Shown here: in pieces, positions 59,728 to 64,000 of the stretch
How the letters are laid out: each line of letters begins with the position of its first letter
Numbering within the stretch: position 1 is the stretch's first letter
DNA from: Rhizobium leguminosarum
GTDB taxonomy: Bacteria; Pseudomonadota; Alphaproteobacteria; Rhizobiales; Rhizobiaceae
NCBI RefSeq assembly: GCF_002953715.1
Contig: NZ_CP025017.1
Coordinates: forward strand, 186,001-250,000
Length of the DNA stretch: 64,000 bases
Direction: 5' to 3'
Notes under the pieces: generated by a model
The model's database searches: none
Told to the model about the DNA's origin: nothing
What the model saw: only the letters and a program-made list of their open reading frames with translations
Position numbers and translations under genes: made by a program

Positions 59728-60723
59728 TTAGGCCATCGCCTTCAGGGCGCGCTTGACCATTCGGGATGTCTGCCTGACGTCCTCGACATAGCGGGCGATA
59801 GCCTGCTCCACCTTGCGTGCCTCCGCATGCGTCGAGCGAACGAAGTTCAGGCGGGCGCCGATGCGGGCTTGCCCGAGCCGCCAGAGATCGCATTCGATCA
59901 CGCCGGCGATCTTCGGATAGCCGCCGGCAGTGTTGGCATCGCTCATCTGCACGATCGGTTCGCCGCCGGGCGGAACCTGGATCACGCCGGGCACGACGCC
60001 GTGGGAGCGCATCTCGATGGACGTCGTCGGCTTGATCGGTTCGCCTGATAAGCGGTAGCCCGTCCGGTCGCTTCGGGAGGAAATCCTCCAGATCCGGCTC
60101 CAGAAAGCTTCGCCATCGCCTGCGAAAAGATCGTGCTCGCCGGCCGGCAGGGCGCGGATCGGCAGCGTGCCGTCGACAGCAGCCGGGAAGACATCGCGCA
60201 GTGCCACGGCCGGTTCGACGACGGCAAGACCCGAGGCTGGCAGCATGGCGATTTCGGCGTCCTCGCCGACCGCGATCCGATCGGCCTTCGCGAGAGGCCG
60301 GCCGGCATTGCCCCCGAAACCGCCGCGCAGCGACGTGCTTCGCGAACCCATGACAACGGGAATATCCAGCCCGCCTCCGACCGAAATATAGGAGCGCGCC
60401 AGCCGTGGAGGCTGGTTCAGTTCGAGAACCTGTCCGGGCTCCGCGATGTAAGCGCACCAGGCAAGCAGTTCCATTCCGTTGAGATGAGGATTGCCGTCGG
60501 CGCCGGTCACGGCAAAGGCCACGCGTCGCTCGAAACGCAGGCTGAACGGGAAGGTCTGCACCTCTATCGCGGCGGCATTTTCATCATTGCCGACGAGAAT
60601 GTTGCCGATGCGGACCGCAAGCGGATCCATCGCGCCGCTGGCCGATACGCCGATATTGCGATAGCCGGGGCGGCCAAGATCCTGCACCGTGTTGAACGGA
60701 CCGCTTTCCAAGATCTCGATCAT
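59728..60723 (-). CDS. pxpC: 5-oxoprolinase subunit C (KipA/AHS2 family)
   Basis: A 331-residue protein often labelled biotin-dependent carboxyltransferase. Family landmarks are MIEILESGPFNTVQDLGRPGYRNIGVSASGAMD at the start, the LNQPPRLARSYISVGGGLD region and VQMSDANTAGGYPKIA. It overlaps pxpB by 4 nt. The carboxyltransferase label rests on similarity to urea amidolyase domains and does not prove biotin use. Confidence 0.92.
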   Translation of the reverse strand: MIEILESGPFNTVQDLGRPGYRNIGVSASGAMDPLAVRIGNILVGNDENAAAIEVQTFPFSLRFERRVAFAVTGADGNPHLNGMELLAWCAYIAEPGQVLELNQPPRLARSYISVGGGLDIPVVMGSRSTSLRGGFGGNAGRPLAKADRIAVGEDAEIAMLPASGLAVVEPAVALRDVFPAAVDGTLPIRALPAGEHDLFAGDGEAFWSRIWRISSRSDRTGYRLSGEPIKPTTSIEMRSHGVVPGVIQVPPGGEPIVQMSDANTAGGYPKIAGVIECDLWRLGQARIGARLNFVRSTHAEARKVEQAIARYVEDVRQTSRMVKRALKAMA

Positions 60724-61427
60724 AGCTCGATCCTCGCCGGCAGGAACCGCACCGTATCTCCAGGCGCCATCATGGCGGGTCTCGATGAGGCGGGGTCGAA
60801 CATCTCAAGTGCCGCGAAGCCGATGGAATTCCAGCCATTCGGACCTGTGAGCATGGCAACACCAGTCTGCATGCCGCCGATGGTCACGCAGCCCTTCGGC
60901 ATCTTCAGCGAGGGCACGGTCTTTCGGGGCATGTAGATGCGCGGATCGAGACCATGCAGATAACCGAAGCCGGGCGCGCTGCCCAAGGCGAAGACACGGT
61001 AGGTCGCTTCATGATGGATGCGGACGACTTCGCGATCGCTCAAGCCCGACAGATCGCAAAGGGCCGGCAGATCCGTCGCATATTCGCCGCCATAATCGAC
61101 GGGGATCTCGATGGTCTTGCCGTTGAGATCGATGCTGCGCGCATTCTCCCATGCCTCCAGCAGCCGGGCGACCACCGCATCCGGATCTTCGGGCGTCTCC
61201 TTGAAGATCACCAGCAGGTTGGTCATGCCCGGAATGTTTTCGGCAAGGTCCGGCCAGCCTTTCACGCTCTGGGACAGAGCCCAGATCCGCCGCTGCGCGA
61301 CGAGATCGAAGTCGCCGGGCGCCTCGAGCAGGAAGGATCTGGCGCCGATCGAGGAAACCCGCGCCCGGCTTTTGGTGGCCGGAACGATCTCGCGTTGCGA
61401 TGCATGTCTGTTCGTCGTGGCGATCAT
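60720..61427 (-). CDS. pxpB: 5-oxoprolinase subunit B (KipI/AHS1 family)
   Basis: A 235-residue cyclophilin-like-domain protein. The segments IPVDYGGEYATDLPAL, HHEATYRVFALGSAPGFGYLHGLDPRI and GGMQTGVAMLTGPNGWNSIG are characteristic. It overlaps pxpC and the upstream BCCP-like gene by 4 nt each, so the subunits are made together. Confidence 0.92.
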   Translation of the reverse strand: MIATTNRHASQREIVPATKSRARVSSIGARSFLLEAPGDFDLVAQRRIWALSQSVKGWPDLAENIPGMTNLLVIFKETPEDPDAVVARLLEAWENARSIDLNGKTIEIPVDYGGEYATDLPALCDLSGLSDREVVRIHHEATYRVFALGSAPGFGYLHGLDPRIYMPRKTVPSLKMPKGCVTIGGMQTGVAMLTGPNGWNSIGFAALEMFDPASSRPAMMAPGDTVRFLPARIEL

Positions 61428-61846
61428 GATGGGAGCTCGATTTCGAACAGAGGATCGCCAAAGCCGACCAGCGCTCCGGGCTCGGCGAGCAGCCTGGTCA
61501 AAACACCGGAACGGCCGGCGCGAAGGGGAAGCAGGATATGCCCTACCCCGACGAACCCGACGATATCTGCATCGGATACGGAGCGCGGCAGTTTTTGCGG
61601 TACGGCGGACGCCGGATGATCGAGGCAGAGGCGGCCCGCCATTGGCGCCTTCACGACAGCCGATGTCAAACCGGGAGCACGGGGCGTCGCGTTGGTCGAG
61701 CTGATCCGGGCGCCGCCTTTTTCGGCGACGACGATGCGAAGCTGTCCGCCCGGCCGGGAGATTTCGAGACCGTTCACACCGGCGACCGTCAGCGCCTCGG
61801 CGAGGAATGCGATGGTCGCCGGATCGCTGAAATCGATCGCGCTCAT
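61424..61846 (-). CDS. BCCP-like protein lacking the biotin-acceptor lysine
   Basis: A protein of 140 residues with the layout of a biotin carboxyl carrier: an N-terminal segment ending in LEISRPGGQLRIVVAEKGG, a linker, VKAPMAGRL, then a lipoyl/biotinyl-like C-terminal domain ending GDPLFEIELPS. Where AccB in the same operon has EAMK (K112), this protein has GVGH (H103), so no lysine is available for biotinylation. The start at 61846 has GGAGG 6 nt upstream and an ATGA overlap with accC. It may be a structural or regulatory partner. Confidence 0.8.
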   Translation of the reverse strand: MSAIDFSDPATIAFLAEALTVAGVNGLEISRPGGQLRIVVAEKGGARISSTNATPRAPGLTSAVVKAPMAGRLCLDHPASAVPQKLPRSVSDADIVGFVGVGHILLPLRAGRSGVLTRLLAEPGALVGFGDPLFEIELPS

Positions 61847-63231
61847 GCCGCCCTCCGCAGCTTCAGCCATTCTTCGAGATAGTGAATGTCCGTCTCGCCC
61901 TGCGCGAATGCGCCGTCCTCGAACAGAGCGCGCAGGAAGGGGATATTGGTGGAAATCCCCTCGACCTCAGTGCTGGCAAGCGCCTCGCGCATTCTTGTCA
62001 TCGCTTCCGCCCGCGTCGGCGCATGGACGATCAGCTTGGCGATCAGCGAATCGTAATAGGGCGAGACCTTGTAGCCGGCGTGAATATGCGTATCGACGCG
62101 GATGCCTGGTCCCGCCGGCAAAGCCAGGTGGGTGACGACACCCGCCGAGGGCAGGAAGGTTTCCGGGTCCTCGGCGTTGATGCGGCATTCGAAGGAATGG
62201 CCTTCGCATGTCACGTCGCCTTGGTTGAGACCAAGAACGTGGCCCTGAGCTGCCTTTATCTGCGCCTGGACGATATCGACACCGCTCGTCATCTCGGTGA
62301 CGGGATGTTCGACCTGAAGTCGCGTGTTCATCTCGATGAAATAGAAAGCACCGTCCTCGTAGAGGAATTCGAAGGTTCCGACACCCCGGTAGCCGATTTG
62401 AAGGCAGGCCTGCACGCAGGCCATGCCGACCGGCTGGATGATATCGGGCACAATTCCCGCCGCCGGCGCCTCCTCAATCACTTTCTGATGGCGGCGCTGC
62501 ATCGAGCAATCCCGGTGCCCTAGCCACACGGCATTGCCGTGATCGTCGCAAATGACCTGTATCTCGATGTGGCGCGGATGCTCTAAGAATTTCTCCATGT
62601 AGAGCGAAGGTGAGCCGAAGGCCTTGCGGGCCTCTTCCCGCGTCAGCGCAATTGCTTCATGCAGCACGTCGGCCTTTGGCACGACGCGCATGCCGCGTCC
62701 GCCGCCGCCGCCGGCTGCCTTGATGATGACGGGATATCCGATTTCGAGCGCTATGCGCTCGATCGTGGCGGGGTCATCGGGCAGCGCGGTATCCGGACCG
62801 GGAACGCAGGGGACGCCGGCTGCCATCATCGCCCGCTTTGCAGAGATCTTGTCGCCCATGGTCGCAATCGAGGACGAGGTCGGACCGATGAAGGTCAATC
62901 CCGCCTTTTCGGCGGCGTCGGCGAAGGCGGCGTTTTCCGATAGAAAGCCGTAACCCGGATGGATGGCGCCGGCACCGGCCAGACGCGCCGCCAGAAGGAT
63001 GGCATCCTGATTGAGATAGCTCTTGGCGGCACTCGACGGGCCGATGCAGAGAAGGCTGTCTGCGGTGCTGCCGTAGGGCGCTTCCCTGTCAGCCTCGGAG
63101 CAGATGGCGACCGTCTTCAGACCGAGCTCGCGGCAGGCGCGCTGGATCCGGACTGCGATCTCGCCGCGATTGGCGATCAGGACGGTATCGAAGCGGCCTG
63201 CCGCAGACTGTTCAGGCGTTTCCAGCATCAT
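61843..63231 (-). CDS. accC: Biotin carboxylase (AccC-like)
   Basis: A 462-residue ATP-grasp biotin carboxylase. The N-terminal VLIANRGEIAVRIQRACRELG, the glycine-rich ATP loop KAAGGGGGRGMR, the HRDCSMQRRHQKVIEEAPA segment and FIEMNTRLQVEHPVTEM (catalytic Glu, Asn and Arg) are intact. It overlaps accB and the BCCP-like gene by 4 nt. The housekeeping accBC pair is probably elsewhere, as this copy belongs to an oxoproline-type operon; its carboxylation target is uncertain. Confidence 0.92.
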   Translation of the reverse strand: MMLETPEQSAAGRFDTVLIANRGEIAVRIQRACRELGLKTVAICSEADREAPYGSTADSLLCIGPSSAAKSYLNQDAILLAARLAGAGAIHPGYGFLSENAAFADAAEKAGLTFIGPTSSSIATMGDKISAKRAMMAAGVPCVPGPDTALPDDPATIERIALEIGYPVIIKAAGGGGGRGMRVVPKADVLHEAIALTREEARKAFGSPSLYMEKFLEHPRHIEIQVICDDHGNAVWLGHRDCSMQRRHQKVIEEAPAAGIVPDIIQPVGMACVQACLQIGYRGVGTFEFLYEDGAFYFIEMNTRLQVEHPVTEMTSGVDIVQAQIKAAQGHVLGLNQGDVTCEGHSFECRINAEDPETFLPSAGVVTHLALPAGPGIRVDTHIHAGYKVSPYYDSLIAKLIVHAPTRAEAMTRMREALASTEVEGISTNIPFLRALFEDGAFAQGETDIHYLEEWLKLRRAA

Positions 63232-63668
63232 GCAATCTCCGCGAGCAGATCGCCGGTCTCGACCTCGCCGTCGTCGATTTCGGTGAGATGCGTGATGCGC
63301 CCCGACCGCGGCGCAGCGATCGTGTTGAAGACCTTCATCGCCTCGATGATGAAAAGCGTCTGCCCCTCTTCCACCTCGTCACCGATCGTGACGAATGGTA
63401 GCTCCCCGGGCGCCGGAGTCCGATGCAGAACGCCGAAGACCGGCGCCTTCACCGCATAGGTTTTCTCATGCCTCGAAGGCGTATCGGTGCCAGCATCGTT
63501 GCCAAGGCTTGTCGTCGATCCTGCCTTTTGCTGGGGCTCGGCAGCAGCCTCCTGACCCTGCGACGTGCGGAAGATCCGAACCGTCACGTCCTTCTCCGTC
63601 ACCGTCAGCTCGGTAATGTTCGATCGTCCGACAAAGTCGATCAGCGTCTTGATCTTCGAGAGGTCCAT
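63228..63668 (-). CDS. accB: Biotin carboxyl carrier protein (AccB-like)
   Basis: A carrier of about 146 residues. The N-terminal MDLSKIKTLIDFVGRSNITELTV is AccB-like; a short linker leads to the biotinyl domain with FIIEAMKVFN, where K112 is the biotin site. I place the start at 63668, where family similarity begins; the frame runs further upstream but looks non-coding. It is the first gene of the acc-pxp operon. Confidence 0.88.
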   Translation of the reverse strand: MDLSKIKTLIDFVGRSNITELTVTEKDVTVRIFRTSQGQEAAAEPQQKAGSTTSLGNDAGTDTPSRHEKTYAVKAPVFGVLHRTPAPGELPFVTIGDEVEEGQTLFIIEAMKVFNTIAAPRSGRITHLTEIDDGEVETGDLLAEIA

Positions 63669-63790
63669 ATGCGTGCTCGGAATTTCAAATTCCACCGCGC
63701 GGACCTGACATTTCAAGTCGCTCGGTGTTGTGATTTTTCGTAGCACGACGCGCCGACTGATGGGGTCAGACGAAGTTTTGATGGAGGGCA

Positions 63791-63952
63791 ATGGGCCTGC
63801 GGGAACTATCGCCGGACGCTTACGAATTTCCCTCGTCGGCAGTCGCGGCCGCCGGAATCTTCCAACGAGAACAGATCGTTCGGCAATTCTCGCTCTCGAT
63901 GGGATTGGAACCAGTCGCATCGGATGCGACCGACAGACGGATTCCGCATTAA
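63791..63952 (+). CDS. Possible 53-residue protein upstream of the acc-pxp operon
   Basis: A short frame starts MGLRELSPDAYEFPSSA and ends DATDRRIPH. GGAGGG stands just before the ATG, and the amino-acid make-up is ordinary for this genome. No family is recognised. It might be the remnant of a regulator, but the evidence is thin. Confidence 0.25.
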   Translation: MGLRELSPDAYEFPSSAVAAAGIFQREQIVRQFSLSMGLEPVASDATDRRIPH

Positions 63953-64000
63953 GGCGGTAGCTGGCGAAGTCGCAGACCGCCAACTTCTATCGAGGTGACC

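Overview
The window is about 61% GC, dense, and dominated by ABC-transporter catabolic operons. That content, together with a MctP-type monocarboxylate symporter beside its own two-component system and a 48-nt repeat of a kind I associate with rhizobial genomes, points to an alphaproteobacterium of the Rhizobium/Agrobacterium group. It could be a megaplasmid or a chromosomal accessory region. No rRNA, tRNA, CRISPR array, insertion sequence, integrase or replication origin was seen. The species assignment is inference.

Layout. (1) 25-5712 (+): gluconokinase, a beta-hydroxyacid dehydrogenase, a CUT2-type sugar ABC transporter and a small dimeric-barrel protein; a GntR/LacI-type palindrome lies inside the operon. 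(2) 5962-11289 (+): a sulfonate-type ABC transporter with two FMN-dependent monooxygenases, followed by a chemoreceptor (11816-13777). (3) 13925-17873 (-): MctP-like symporter, a DUF3311 helper, and a NarL-type regulator/kinase pair. (4) 17997-22695: Lrp regulator, polar amino-acid ABC transporter and homocysteine S-methyltransferase, which together suggest methionine or S-methylmethionine salvage. (5) 22725-25175: MarR-type regulator divergent from a ClC-CBS channel/antiporter. (6) 25266-29284 (-): a second sulfonate-type operon. (7) 29696-38963: IclR regulator and a CUT2 transporter operon carrying an amidohydrolase, a PLP enzyme broken by one frameshift, a RidA protein and an aspartoacylase-like deacylase. 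(8) 38978-51582: an unknown 394-residue protein, then a minus-strand operon combining inositol-type enzymes (IolC-DUF2090, IolD, IolH-like and a second isomerase, a Gfo/Idh dehydrogenase) with a third CUT2 transporter and a divergent LacI regulator. (9) 51667-57564: RraA-family protein, a polar amino-acid ABC operon headed by a short-chain dehydrogenase, and a LysR regulator. (10) 57659-63668 (-): accB-accC, a BCCP-like protein lacking the biotin-acceptor lysine, pxpB-pxpC-pxpA (5-oxoprolinase) and an aminotransferase.

The genes act mostly as independent uptake-and-degradation modules, each with a local regulator. The most unusual points are: the lysine-less carrier protein inside the acc-pxp operon; an operator-like motif that ties the unknown 394-residue protein to the converging IclR-controlled operon rather than to the inositol genes upstream of it; an inositol-type operon without recognisable iolB, iolE or iolA; a 17-bp motif shared by the two sulfonate operons; and a three-copy 48-nt hairpin repeat whose first base completes the stop codon of the preceding gene in every copy.
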